The notes under the pieces: model-generated
What the model was told of the DNA's origin: nothing
The model's input: the letters and a program-made list of their open reading frames with translations, nothing else
Database searches by the model: none
Assembly (NCBI GenBank): GCA_040793985.1
Contig: JBFNJI010000051.1
Location: forward strand, 28,858-92,857
Origin: Thiodiazotropha sp040793985
Lineage (GTDB): Bacteria; Pseudomonadota; Gammaproteobacteria; Chromatiales; Chromatiaceae
Reading direction: 5' to 3'
DNA length: 64,000 nt
Translations under genes and position numbers: made by a program
Part shown: positions 30,914-40,049 of the stretch, piece by piece
Position numbering within the stretch: position 1 is the stretch's first letter
Layout of the letters: each line of letters begins with the position of its first letter

Positions 30914-32902
30914 ATGGAAAATATCTATCTGACAATCGTGCTGGCACCCCTGGTGGGGGCCATCATAGCCGGCTTTTTCGGTGGCGCAATCGGCCGCAGC
31001 TGGTCCCATTGGGTGACGAGTTCGGGGGTGGGTATCTCCACCTTGTTGTCACTCTATGTTTTATACAGCTTCATCTCGGGTAAGGCAGAGGTCTTCAACG
31101 GTCCCGTCTATACCTGGATGGTGAGCGATGGCCTCAACATGGAGGTGGGTTTCCTGGTGGATCAACTCACCGCGGTGATGATCAGCGTGGTGACCTTCGT
31201 CTCTTTCTGTGTGCATATCTATACCATCGGCTACATGGCCGACGATGCGCACAACTGGCCCAAGACCAGCCTCGCGGGACGCAATAGCTATCAGCGCTTC
31301 TTCAGCTATATCTCCCTGTTTACCTTCTCCATGCTGATGCTGGTGATGTCAAACAACTTCCTCCAGCTCTTCTTCGGCTGGGAAGCGGTGGGCCTGGTCT
31401 CCTACCTGCTGATCGGTTTCTGGTCGGTACGGCCGACGGCGATCTTCGCCAACCTCAAGGCCTTTCTGGTCAACCGGGTGGGTGACTTCGGTTTCATCCT
31501 CGGCATTGCCGCCATCGCCATGTACACCAATAGCCTCGACTACGCCGAGGTCTTCGCCAAGGCGCCTGGTTTGAGCGATACCCAGATTCAGATCTGGGGT
31601 GACAGCAGCTGGTCGTTGATGTCGGTGATCGGCATCCTGCTCTTTATCGGCGCCATGGGCAAGTCGGCCCAGGTTCCGCTGCATGTGTGGCTGCCCGACT
31701 CCATGGAAGGCCCGACCCCGATCTCGGCCCTGATCCACGCCGCCACCATGGTCACCGCCGGTATCTTCATGGTGGCGCGGATGTCGCCCCTGTATGAGCT
31801 GTCGGAGACCGCGCTCAGTTTCGTGCTGGTGATCGGCGCCACCACCGCCTTCTTCACCGGTCTCATCGGCATCGTGCAGAACGACATCAAGCGGGTGGTG
31901 GCCTACTCGACCCTGTCACAGCTTGGCTACATGATGGTGGCACTGGGTGCCTCCGCCTACGCCGCCGGTATCTTCCACCTGATGACCCATGCCTTCTTCA
32001 AGGCGCTGCTGTTCCTCGCCGCCGGCTCGGTGATCATCGGCATGCACCACGATCAGGACATCCGCAACATGGGTGGGGTGCGTAAATATATGCCGATCAC
32101 CTATTGGACCTCGCTGCTGGGTTCCCTGGCGCTGATCGGTTTTCCGTTCTTTTCCGGTTTCTTCTCCAAGGATGCCATCATCGAGGCGGTGCACCACTCA
32201 AGCATCGCCGGATCAGGCTATGCCTACTGGCTGGTGCTGGCCGGTGTCTTCGTTACCGCGCTCTACAGCTTTCGCATGTTCTTCCTGGTATTTCATGGCG
32301 AGGGTCCCCGGGACGAGCACGCCAAGGAACATCTCCACGAGTCACCCAAGGTGGTGACGGTGCCGCTGATTCTGTTGGCCATTCCCTCGGTGTTTATCGG
32401 TTACTTCACCATCGATCCGATGCTCTTTGGCGACTGGTTCAAGGGTGTGCTCTATGTCTTGCCTGAGCACGATACCCTGGCCGCCGTAGAGGCGATGGTG
32501 CATAGCGGCAATGGTATGCTGGCGCATACCTATGCGAGCCCCGCGTTCTATCTGGCCATGGCCGGTCTGGGTTTGGCCTTCTATATCTACATGGTGAATC
32601 CGGCATTGGCCGATAAGATCAAATCGATTGCAGCGCCTGTGCACACCCTGTTGGACAAGAAATACTGGTTTGACGAGCTCTACCAGGCGGTCTTTGCCGC
32701 TGGTAGCCGCGGCCTGGGCAAGTTTCTCTGGTTGGTGGGAGACCGGGGGCTGATCGATGGTCTGGCGATCAACGGTTCAGCCCATTCGGTGGGTTGGTTT
32801 GCCTCGGTGGTGCGCCATCTGCAGAGTGGCTACCTCTACCACTACGCCATTGCCATGATTCTGGGTCTGCTCTTGCTGTTGACCTGGTTCGTCTTTTTAT
32901 AA
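30914..32902 (+). CDS. nuoL: NADH-quinone oxidoreductase subunit L
   Basis: NuoL (ND5) is the distal antiporter-like proton-pumping subunit with the long lateral helix. The 662-residue product is almost entirely transmembrane, with the conserved GWEAVGLVSYLLIGFW, GKSAQVPLHVWLPDSMEGPTPISALIHAATMV and LSQLGYMMVALG. ATG at 30914 gives the usual N-terminus MENIYLTIVLAPL; a TTG at 30899 would add five residues. Its upstream region is the right end of the inverted-repeat insert. Confidence 0.96.
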   Translation: MENIYLTIVLAPLVGAIIAGFFGGAIGRSWSHWVTSSGVGISTLLSLYVLYSFISGKAEVFNGPVYTWMVSDGLNMEVGFLVDQLTAVMISVVTFVSFCVHIYTIGYMADDAHNWPKTSLAGRNSYQRFFSYISLFTFSMLMLVMSNNFLQLFFGWEAVGLVSYLLIGFWSVRPTAIFANLKAFLVNRVGDFGFILGIAAIAMYTNSLDYAEVFAKAPGLSDTQIQIWGDSSWSLMSVIGILLFIGAMGKSAQVPLHVWLPDSMEGPTPISALIHAATMVTAGIFMVARMSPLYELSETALSFVLVIGATTAFFTGLIGIVQNDIKRVVAYSTLSQLGYMMVALGASAYAAGIFHLMTHAFFKALLFLAAGSVIIGMHHDQDIRNMGGVRKYMPITYWTSLLGSLALIGFPFFSGFFSKDAIIEAVHHSSIAGSGYAYWLVLAGVFVTALYSFRMFFLVFHGEGPRDEHAKEHLHESPKVVTVPLILLAIPSVFIGYFTIDPMLFGDWFKGVLYVLPEHDTLAAVEAMVHSGNGMLAHTYASPAFYLAMAGLGLAFYIYMVNPALADKIKSIAAPVHTLLDKKYWFDELYQAVFAAGSRGLGKFLWLVGDRGLIDGLAINGSAHSVGWFASVVRHLQSGYLYHYAIAMILGLLLLLTWFVFL

Positions 32903-32914
32903 AGGGTGTCTAGC

Positions 32915-34426
32915 ATGATTGCCGATTGGCCCATCTTAAGTCTAACGGTCTGGATTCCGATCATCGGTGGTTTCATGGTGCTCGCCAGTGGCGACCGTGA
33001 ATCCAACGCAACCAAGTGGACGGCCCTGATCATCGCAGTCTTGACCTTCATCGTCAGTCTTCCGCTCTGGTTTGCCTTCGACAGTTCCACCTCGTCGATG
33101 CAGTTCGTTGAACGGGTGCCCTGGATTCCCTCCTTCGATGTGGAGTACTACATGGGTGTGGACGGTATCTCCATGCCGTTGATCATCCTCACCACATTCA
33201 TCACCCCGCTGGTGGTGATCGCCGGCTGGGAGGTAATCAAGTACCGTCCTTCCCAGTACATGGCCGCCTTTCTCATTATGGAGGGGGTAATGGTAGGCGT
33301 CTTCTCGGCCCTGGACGCGATGCTCTTCTATGTCTATTGGGAGGCGATGCTGATTCCGATGTTTCTCATCATCGGTGTATGGGGCGGGCCAAACAGGGTC
33401 TACGCCACCATCAAGTTCTTCCTCTATACCTTCTTCGGCTCGGTCTTCATGCTGGTGGCACTCATCTACATGTACTTCCAGTCCGGCAGTTTCGACATCC
33501 TCGGTTTTCATACCCTTAAACTCGATTTGACCGAACAGATCCTGATCTTTATCGCCTTTCTCCTCGCCTTCGCGGTGAAGGTGCCGATGTGGCCGGTCCA
33601 TACCTGGTTACCCGATGCCCACGTCGAGGCCCCCACGGGAGGCTCGGTCATCCTGGCGGCGATCATGTTGAAGATCGGCGGTTACGGTTTTCTCCGCTTC
33701 AGCCTGCCGATCACCCCCGATGCCAGCCATAGCCTGGATTGGCTGATTATCGGCATGTCGCTGATCGCGGTTGTCTATATCGGGTTTGTGGCTCTGATCC
33801 AGCAGGATATGAAGAAGCTGATTGCCTACTCGTCGATAGCCCACATGGGCTTCGTCACCCTGGGCTTTTTCATCGTCTTCATCATCAGCCAGAACAATGA
33901 CGGCAGTGGCGCCGCCCTTGGCATGGAGGGTGGAATGGTACAGATGGTCTCCCACGGCTTCATCTCGGCGGCCCTCTTCCTCTGCGTCGGCGTACTCTAC
34001 GACCGCTTGCATAGCCGCGATATCAAGGACTACGGTGGGGTGATCAACACCATGCCGGTATTCGGCGCCTTCATGGTCTTTTTCGCCATGGCCAACGCGG
34101 GGCTACCGGGCACCTCCGGCTTTGTCGGTGAGTTCATGGTTATCCTCGCCAGTTTCAGGGCCGATTTCTGGTATGCCTTTCTCGCCGCCACCACCCTGAT
34201 AATCGGTGCCGCCTACACCCTGTGGATGGTGAAGCGGGTGGTATTCGGCGATGTCACCAATGAAGGCGTGGCGGCACTGCAGGATATGAATCAGCGTGAG
34301 TATATCGTGCTGGGCACCCTGGCGGCGGCGGTGCTGCTGCTGGGCCTCTGGCCGGCGCCCCTGGTTGAGGTGATGGATGCCTCCGTCAACAACCTGCTGC
34401 AACATATTGCGGTGTCGAAACTTTAA
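32915..34426 (+). CDS. nuoM: NADH-quinone oxidoreductase subunit M
   Basis: NuoM (ND4) is an antiporter-like proton-pumping subunit. The 503-residue, 14-helix product has YWEAMLIPMFLIIGVWGG, KVPMWPVHTWLPDAHVEAPTGGSV and YSSIAHMGFVTLG. ATG at 32915 has AAAGGG eight bases upstream; a GTG at 32906 would add three residues. Confidence 0.96.
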   Translation: MIADWPILSLTVWIPIIGGFMVLASGDRESNATKWTALIIAVLTFIVSLPLWFAFDSSTSSMQFVERVPWIPSFDVEYYMGVDGISMPLIILTTFITPLVVIAGWEVIKYRPSQYMAAFLIMEGVMVGVFSALDAMLFYVYWEAMLIPMFLIIGVWGGPNRVYATIKFFLYTFFGSVFMLVALIYMYFQSGSFDILGFHTLKLDLTEQILIFIAFLLAFAVKVPMWPVHTWLPDAHVEAPTGGSVILAAIMLKIGGYGFLRFSLPITPDASHSLDWLIIGMSLIAVVYIGFVALIQQDMKKLIAYSSIAHMGFVTLGFFIVFIISQNNDGSGAALGMEGGMVQMVSHGFISAALFLCVGVLYDRLHSRDIKDYGGVINTMPVFGAFMVFFAMANAGLPGTSGFVGEFMVILASFRADFWYAFLAATTLIIGAAYTLWMVKRVVFGDVTNEGVAALQDMNQREYIVLGTLAAAVLLLGLWPAPLVEVMDASVNNLLQHIAVSKL

Positions 34427-34455
34427 CTGACGGAGCCCGACTCGGTAGTTTTCAA

Positions 34456-35904
34456 ATGCAATTCGATACAACACAACTGATCCCGGTACTGCCGGAAATC
34501 TCCCTGCTGACCCTGGCTTGCCTGGTGTTGGTGGTCGATCTCTTCATCCGTGAGTCGCAGCGCATCGTCAGTTATGGCATTGCCCAGGTTGGCTTGATCC
34601 TTACCGCGGCTATCACCCTGGCCGTCTCCCAGCCGAGCGCTCAGATCATTTTCGACGGCAGCTATATTCGCGATCCGATGAGCGATCTGTTGAAGGTGGG
34701 TATCCTGGTGGTCAGCTTTCTTGCCTTCCTCTATGCCAAGGACTATCTGCGGGACCGGGGACTGTTCAAGGGTGAGTTCTATACCCTGGGCCTGTTCGCG
34801 GTGCTGGGAATGATGATCATGACCTCCGCCAACAGCTTCCTGACTATCTACCTGGGGCTTGAGCTGTTGGCCCTTTGCCTCTATGCCCTGGTGGCCTTCA
34901 ACAGGGATTCACCGCAGGGGGCAGAGGCTGCGATGAAATATTTTGTCCTCGGCGCGCTCGCATCCGGCATGCTGCTCTACGGCATCTCCATGATCTATGG
35001 GGTCACCGGCACCCTGCGCTTCGACGAATTGGCGCAAGTGGCCAGCAAGGACGACCTCAACCAGCTGGTGATGATATTTGGTATCGTCTTTCTGGTGATC
35101 GGTCTCGCTTTCAAGCTTGGTGCGGTTCCCTTTCATATGTGGGTTCCCGATGTCTATCACGGGGCTCCCACTGCGGTTACCCTGTTTCTCAGCAGCGCAC
35201 CGAAGATCGCAGCGTTCGCCTTGGCAATGCGCCTGCTGGTGGATGGGCTGGCCGACCTGCATGGCGGCTGGGAGGGTTGGCAGGGGATGCTGATCATTCT
35301 CGCGGTTCTCTCCATGGCCATAGGCAACCTGATCGCCATAGCCCAGACCAATATCAAACGCATGCTGGCCTACTCCACCATCTCCCATGTGGGCTTTATC
35401 ATGCTCGGTATCCTGGCGGGCACCAAGGAGGGTTATACCGCAGCGATGTTCTACACCCTGGTCTATGCGCTGATGTCCGCAGGCGGTTTTGGTGTGATAA
35501 TCGCGCTAAGTCGTAAGGGTTTCGAAGCGGAGAACCTGGACGACTTCAAGGGACTTAACCAACGCAATCCCTGGTTTGCCGGCATGATGCTGCTGCTGAT
35601 GTTCTCCATGGCCGGGGTACCTCCCACGGTCGGTTTCTTCGCCAAGCTGTTCGTGCTCGATGCAGTGGTCTCAGTCAACCTGACCTGGTTGGCATTGGTA
35701 GGCGTCTTCTTCTCCATCATCGGCGCCTTCTACTATATCCGTGTGGTGAAACTGATGTATTTCGATCAACCCACGGACGAATCACCCTTGACGGTGGGTG
35801 TGGATACACAGGTTGTGCTCTCCCTGAACGGCCTTGCCATGCTGGTGCTCGGACTCTTCCCAGCGGGGCTGTTTTCACTCTGTCAGAAGGCTATAGGCAG
35901 TTAG
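34456..35904 (+). CDS. nuoN: NADH-quinone oxidoreductase subunit N
   Basis: NuoN (ND2) is the third antiporter-like subunit, nearest to the peripheral arm. The 482-residue, 14-helix product has LGLELLALCLYALVAFNR, FKLGAVPFHMWVPDVYHGAPTAVTLFLSSAPKIAA and YSTISHVGFIMLG. It ends the nuo operon; tRNA-fMet follows after about 190 bases. Confidence 0.96.
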   Translation: MQFDTTQLIPVLPEISLLTLACLVLVVDLFIRESQRIVSYGIAQVGLILTAAITLAVSQPSAQIIFDGSYIRDPMSDLLKVGILVVSFLAFLYAKDYLRDRGLFKGEFYTLGLFAVLGMMIMTSANSFLTIYLGLELLALCLYALVAFNRDSPQGAEAAMKYFVLGALASGMLLYGISMIYGVTGTLRFDELAQVASKDDLNQLVMIFGIVFLVIGLAFKLGAVPFHMWVPDVYHGAPTAVTLFLSSAPKIAAFALAMRLLVDGLADLHGGWEGWQGMLIILAVLSMAIGNLIAIAQTNIKRMLAYSTISHVGFIMLGILAGTKEGYTAAMFYTLVYALMSAGGFGVIIALSRKGFEAENLDDFKGLNQRNPWFAGMMLLLMFSMAGVPPTVGFFAKLFVLDAVVSVNLTWLALVGVFFSIIGAFYYIRVVKLMYFDQPTDESPLTVGVDTQVVLSLNGLAMLVLGLFPAGLFSLCQKAIGS

Positions 35905-36091
35905 CCTGACAGCGGTTCGGGCAGATGTTGGATTGGGAATTTTTCGATTCCCGGCTTGCCTAAGATAGATGATATTCAATTAATGGATGGGGTTTGCCTT
36001 CCCGCTTATCGACAGCGGACTCTTTTATTTCGTTTTGGCAAATCGAGGGTTGCCATCTGGCTGTAACACGGGTAGTATGCCCCCTCCTTGA

Positions 36092-36168
<77 letters not shown>

Positions 36169-36181
36169 ATTAAAAAACATG

Positions 36182-36214
36182 AAAGCCAGGTACTTACGAG
36201 TCCCTGGCTTTTTT
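36182..36214 (+). terminator. Rho-independent terminator after tRNA-fMet
   Basis: AAAGCCAGG (36182-36190) pairs with CCTGGCTTT (36203-36211) and the T-run continues to 36214. Confidence 0.88.
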
Positions 36215-36235
36215 GTTTGTTTACCTTACAAATAC

Positions 36236-36277
36236 TGTGGCCCACCCGTGGCCCAAATTTGGCCCATCTGTAGCCCA
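36236..36277 (+). repeat. Four 9-bp direct repeats at exact 11-bp spacing, probable integrase arm sites
   Basis: TGTGGCCCA (36236), CGTGGCCCA (36247), TTTGGCCCA (36258) and TGTAGCCCA (36269) recur every 11 bp, about one DNA turn. They lie just after the tRNA and its terminator, on the side of the integrase gene. Clustered phased repeats near a tRNA att site are what arm-type binding sites of tyrosine integrases look like, and the island's integrase has a predicted arm-binding N-terminal domain. Confidence 0.7.
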
Positions 36278-36372
36278 AGACAAAATTCCCTATCTTAAAA
36301 ATTGAACAATTTGACCTTCGGTCTCAACTGGGCAGAAGGTGCCTTTCTGATTTTTTAACGCTCTTGCTCGCT

Positions 36373-36576
36373 TCAATCATCAACGAATTCGAACAGGTCA
36401 CTGACCTGGCAGTTAAAAAGCTTACATAGCTTATCCATTGTTTCTATGTCTACTCGGGTTGCTGTCTCCTTGTAGAGGAGGGTAATGGTGTTCCTGTGCA
36501 GATCTGCCTCTCTAGCTACATCGATAACTTTCATTTTTTGCTCACCCATAAGCCTGGATAAGTGACAGCGGATCAT
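36373..36576 (-). CDS. Small XRE (Cro/CI-like) regulator of the island
   Basis: This 67-residue protein is almost entirely a helix-turn-helix: MKVIDVAREADLHRNTITLLYKE is the HTH, followed by DIETMDKLCKLFNCQVSDLFEF, the usual end of Cro/CI-type small repressors. ATG at 36576 has GGAGGT upstream; the longer open frame is unlikely. It is divergent from the excisionase/integrase genes and the gap between them carries palindromes, so it is probably their repressor (inference). Confidence 0.85.
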   Translation of the reverse strand: MIRCHLSRLMGEQKMKVIDVAREADLHRNTITLLYKETATRVDIETMDKLCKLFNCQVSDLFEFVDD

Positions 36577-36605
36577 ATGAAGAACCTCCAAAATACATAA
36601 AAGAC

Positions 36606-36672
36606 ATTCAGGATGAATAAAATGCTTGCAGAAAGACATTTATGATGTATAAATGTTATTCAGGATGACATG
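36606..36672. promoter_or_regulatory. Operator-like palindromes between repressor and excisionase genes
   Basis: Three related sites lie in the divergent gap: ATTCAGGATGAAT (36606-36618, a 5-bp dyad), CATTTATGATGTATAAATG (36637-36655, a perfect 7-bp dyad) and a half-matching TTATTCAGGATGACAT (36657-36672). All share the core ATKATG/AGGATG between inverted arms, as expected for repeated operators of a Cro/CI-type protein. Confidence 0.55.
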
Positions 36673-36721
36673 GTGACATCTTGAACGAATTTCATCAATG
36701 CAAGCGAGAAGGAGAATCTAA

Positions 36722-36964
36722 ATGAAAGAGAGCATTACCTACCTGACAACTGCAGAGTTATCAGAGCGCATCAAGTATGACACGCGCACTATTCGAGAAC
36801 GCCTCAAAGACAGTGTACTTCTGGAAGGGGTCCACTACATCCGTCCATTTGGGGGGCGGAAAATTCTTTACCTCTGGGAGCAGATCGAGCAGGACATGGG
36901 GCAGGTTTCACAATCAGGACCTTTTGCTATCCCAATGGCGAATGGAGGCGTATGCCATGGGTAG
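36722..36964 (+). CDS. Excisionase-like helix-turn-helix protein
   Basis: This 80-residue protein begins ITYLTTAELSERIKYDTRTIRERLKD, a winged-helix DNA-binding start of the kind seen in excisionases and AlpA-like factors, followed by HYIRPFGGRKILYLWEQIE, the wing. AAGGAG lies ahead of the ATG. It overlaps the integrase start by 8 bases. The likely role is recombination directionality factor of the island; sequence alone does not prove it. Confidence 0.7.
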   Translation: MKESITYLTTAELSERIKYDTRTIRERLKDSVLLEGVHYIRPFGGRKILYLWEQIEQDMGQVSQSGPFAIPMANGGVCHG

Positions 36965-38189
36965 CATTAGAACAGTCAAGAAATCTAAAAAGTTGTTCTT
37001 TGACTTTCGCTACAACGGCCATCGTTGTCGTGAATACACCAACCTTGATGATACAAAGACAAATCGAGAAAGACTTGAGAGGGTATTGCGAAAAATCGAT
37101 AAAGAGATTGAAAATGGGATCTTCGACTATTCGAATTACTTTCCGAATAGTAAGAACAAAGAACGAATAGCGGGTAGTTCAGGTAGTAGCTACGAATTTA
37201 CATGCCAATCAGCAAGTGTAAGCGCAGATAGAGACTCAGAGCTTGACAGTGATCTGCCGACATTCAAGGCGTTCTCTGATATATGGGTATCAGAAAACGA
37301 AGTGGGCTGGCGTCGAAGTCACAGAAAGACCCAGATGGATATTATCAATGGGCATTTGCTACCGGTATTTGGTCAGAAAGAGGTCAGCCGAATCACCAAG
37401 GCAGAGATATTGGCTTTCCGTGCGTCACTCGCCAAAGTACCCGGACGGAAAGGTAAGTCACTCTCTCCAAAACGCATCAACGCCATTATGGCACCGTTGC
37501 GTCAAATCCTTAACGAAGCGGCTGACCGATACGAATTTAACACGCCCTATCGCAACATCAAACCACTCAAAGTGCCCAGAAGCGATGTGGAGCCATTCAC
37601 CCTGGAAGAAGTCAGAAGTATTCTCGATTCAGTTCGCCCTGATTTTCGGAATTACTACACTGTACGGTTTTTTACTGGAATGCGTACCGGAGAGGTAGAT
37701 GGACTGAAATGGCGATATGTCGACTTTGATCAGCGGCAGATTCTGGTTCGCGAAACCATCGTTGCTGGAAATACTGACTATACGAAGACAGATGGATCTC
37801 AACGAGAGATCCAGATGTCACAAGTGGTCTTTGACGCCCTTCAAAAGCAACAGAAGCAGACTGGGAGTATGTCCAGGTATGTATTCTGTACTCGGGACGG
37901 GCATCCGCTCGACCACAACAATGTCACCAAGCGAGTTTGGTATCCGCTGCTTCGTCATCTTGAGCTCACACCTCGACGGCCCTACCAGAGCCGCCACACT
38001 GCAGCCACTCTATGGCTGGCATCCGGAGAGAACCCGGAATGGATTGCTCGCCAGATGGGGCACTCTACTACGGAGATGCTGTTTAAGGTCTATTCGAGGT
38101 TTATTCCAAACCTGACTCGGCAGGATGGGTCAGCATTCGAACGTATGCTGGCTAGGCAATCCGCTGGTATGAAAGGAGGTCTGTCATGA
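36957..38189 (+). CDS. Tyrosine recombinase (integrase) of the tRNA-fMet island
   Basis: This site-specific recombinase has 410 residues. The N-terminal ~70 residues (KSKKLFFDFRYNGHRCREYT) are an arm-DNA-binding domain, then come a SAM-like core-binding domain (RRSHRKTQMDIINGHLLPVFGQKEVSRIT) and the catalytic domain: first Arg in FTGMRTGEV, second Arg in YQSRHTAATL, His in ARQMGHSTTE and the Tyr nucleophile in VYSRF. ATG at 36957 has GGAGG eight bases upstream; the longer frame starting inside the excisionase gene is not needed. It overlaps the next gene by 4 bases. Confidence 0.93.
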   Translation: MGSIRTVKKSKKLFFDFRYNGHRCREYTNLDDTKTNRERLERVLRKIDKEIENGIFDYSNYFPNSKNKERIAGSSGSSYEFTCQSASVSADRDSELDSDLPTFKAFSDIWVSENEVGWRRSHRKTQMDIINGHLLPVFGQKEVSRITKAEILAFRASLAKVPGRKGKSLSPKRINAIMAPLRQILNEAADRYEFNTPYRNIKPLKVPRSDVEPFTLEEVRSILDSVRPDFRNYYTVRFFTGMRTGEVDGLKWRYVDFDQRQILVRETIVAGNTDYTKTDGSQREIQMSQVVFDALQKQQKQTGSMSRYVFCTRDGHPLDHNNVTKRVWYPLLRHLELTPRRPYQSRHTAATLWLASGENPEWIARQMGHSTTEMLFKVYSRFIPNLTRQDGSAFERMLARQSAGMKGGLS

Positions 38190-38485
38190 GTAGGGTGGTC
38201 AGCGTGTTTCCTAAGCAAGGGCATGGGGTTGCAAAGGTTCCAAGGACGTACCGTAATTTGGCGGCAGCACTAATGGTCACAAAACGCATACCGGAGGGCA
38301 ATACGCTGATTACTGTTCTTGGTGTCGGTAATGAGTACTCCAACCAGCGGGCTATTGAGAGCTGGTTGATGTCAGAGTACTCGGAGAGTGCCATTCGTAA
38401 GATGTGTTCGCCACTCGAAAAGCTTGGTGATGCACTTGTGCTCTGTCTGTATGAGAGATTGAACTCAGAGGAGAGCCTGTTGTGA
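38186..38485 (+). CDS. Unknown small protein after the integrase
   Basis: A 99-residue protein with no family I recognise. It overlaps the integrase stop (ATGA) and the next start (GTGATGA), so the three genes are translationally coupled. No membrane segment or signal peptide; charged C-terminal half (SAIRKMCSPLEKLGDALVLCLYERL). Coupling suggests a role in element maintenance, but this is only position-based. Confidence 0.6.
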   Translation: MSRVVSVFPKQGHGVAKVPRTYRNLAAALMVTKRIPEGNTLITVLGVGNEYSNQRAIESWLMSEYSESAIRKMCSPLEKLGDALVLCLYERLNSEESLL

Positions 38486-38814
38486 TGAAGGATTCTAGAT
38501 TGAAATTACTTTCCTTTACTGCTGAGGTGTTTATGTGTGAACACCGTATGACAGGTGGTGAGCTAGGTTATTGGGCTCTGCGACTTCTTCTCAATGGCAG
38601 GCTCATTGATGCATTTCATTGGGATAGGGTGAACCAACAAGAAAGACATTACAAAGAAGGTGATGAGGTTTTAGTAGGTGGCTGCTGGACAACTGAAGCA
38701 AGGCAGAGATTTCAAATTCATCGCTCTGTCATTTTGACAAGATGTGCTGCGAACGATTCGATATATGAGCCGGAGTCCCAGCAGTTGATATTGAAATTTA
38801 TCGATGAGGCCTAG
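38482..38814 (+). CDS. Unknown small protein, second after the integrase
   Basis: A 110-residue protein of unknown family; soluble by composition. Segments such as ELGYWALRLLLNGRLIDAFHWDRVNQQ and KEGDEVLVGGCWTTEARQRF suggest a compact mixed fold. It overlaps the previous gene by 4 bases and ends the integrase transcript; a 9-bp hairpin lies about 100 bases downstream. Confidence 0.6.
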   Translation: MMKDSRLKLLSFTAEVFMCEHRMTGGELGYWALRLLLNGRLIDAFHWDRVNQQERHYKEGDEVLVGGCWTTEARQRFQIHRSVILTRCAANDSIYEPESQQLILKFIDEA

Positions 38815-38910
38815 CATGTTATTACCGAGGCGGGGGATGGGATGCTGTTCTCCGTCTCAACAATAGTAGGGGATTTAGGTTTAAACCAGTAGAGGGCTTT
38901 GATGGTGTTT

Positions 38911-38932
38911 CCCGCCTGACGTTTCAGGCGGG
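38911..38932. terminator. GC-rich hairpin between convergent genes
   Basis: CCCGCCTGA (38911-38919) pairs perfectly with TCAGGCGGG (38924-38932) around a 4-base loop. There is no T-run on either side, so it may be a weak or bidirectional terminator between the integrase transcript and the convergent unknown gene. Confidence 0.4.
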
Positions 38933-39017
38933 TCGACTCTGACACCCCAAAGTATCTATAGTTAAGGCTGAGTTGACATATATGATGATGGAGGGTTCCT
39001 TCTCTTAGCCAATCAGC

Positions 39018-40016
39018 TCAGAATTCCCCATCTCTTACCAAATTAGATTTACTGATAATCTTAATGACCTTGGGCTGAACAGGATCGTTGTTTGGCAGGG
39101 TGGAGTTACCTATACCTATCATCTTAGCTGCAACACTGGTTAGTTTGCTTAAGGTGTCTGAGCCCGGTAGGGCTTTGTTGTCGTCATAGTAGTCAAACCA
39201 AGGCAGTCCTGCATTCGAGTAATCCCTGGCATTCGCGGGTTTGTGTGGTGGATGATGGCCGGTAATTGTTTGATATTGCTTACTGTTGGCTAGGTGGACG
39301 AAGCATCTGAGGCCGTTATCCAGATCCCATGCATCAATACCGTATTCATCCTCATAAATCTCCTGTTTCATTAAGCCACCAGGCGCGAGCCCCATATCCG
39401 GAGCAGCTGACTCACAGGCTGAACAATGGAACACGGGCATGTTGAGGTAATCTAGATCAGCTTCATCCACATGTTGAAGCTGTTCAGCGTATACGTCATG
39501 TTTCATCGGATAGACAATGATCTGAAGCCCCCCATGTTCTGCCTTCCCGGTGATCTGTTCTTCCGCAGTGAAACCTTCACCCAGGGGCATCGCGACAAAT
39601 TGCCGGATGAAATCTTCTGAGACGTTAAAACCATCCAGCCAGGGCTGTTCCGGGATGACCGCATAGTCCTGTGGATTAGACGAAAGCTCATTGCTCCAGG
39701 GTTTTCCAGAAACCGCATTGATCTTGCCTGCGGCAATCTTAACGGCGCAGGGGTAGTCACCAGAGAAATTGATCCACAGTGCCTCAGACTGGTACATGGG
39801 TATAAAGACTCCACCATGAGTCCGCCAGGCATCAGGCAACTTGTCGGCGAAGTCGTCAACGTGCTCCACCGGGAAATGACCCAGGCCCGGGGGGAGGGGG
39901 TATTCACGATTGTCATCTGGGATTCGCAGTGTGCGCTGGAAATCGATGCTACACACTGCTTTATTATGGACCTCTGGAAACCGGAAGGTCAGTTTGTTGT
40001 TCTGTAGTTCGATCAT
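39018..40016 (-). CDS. Conserved unknown protein linked to an XRE regulator
   Basis: A 332-residue soluble protein. I recognise its core (PLPPGLGHFPVEHVDDF, WRTHGGVFIPMYQSEALWINF, EQPWLDGFNVSEDFIRQFVAMPLGEGF, EHGGLQIIVYPMK) as resembling a widely scattered family in actinobacteria and proteobacteria with no assigned function. A CSAC pair (HCSACES) follows, and the last ~80 residues are unlike the core. It lies 33 bases after the XRE gene on the same strand, so both are probably one operon controlled by that regulator. Confidence 0.72.
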   Translation of the reverse strand: MIELQNNKLTFRFPEVHNKAVCSIDFQRTLRIPDDNREYPLPPGLGHFPVEHVDDFADKLPDAWRTHGGVFIPMYQSEALWINFSGDYPCAVKIAAGKINAVSGKPWSNELSSNPQDYAVIPEQPWLDGFNVSEDFIRQFVAMPLGEGFTAEEQITGKAEHGGLQIIVYPMKHDVYAEQLQHVDEADLDYLNMPVFHCSACESAAPDMGLAPGGLMKQEIYEDEYGIDAWDLDNGLRCFVHLANSKQYQTITGHHPPHKPANARDYSNAGLPWFDYYDDNKALPGSDTLSKLTSVAAKMIGIGNSTLPNNDPVQPKVIKIISKSNLVRDGEF

Positions 40017-40049
40017 TGTCTTTTCTCCCTTGAATCAAATTTCCAGGTG

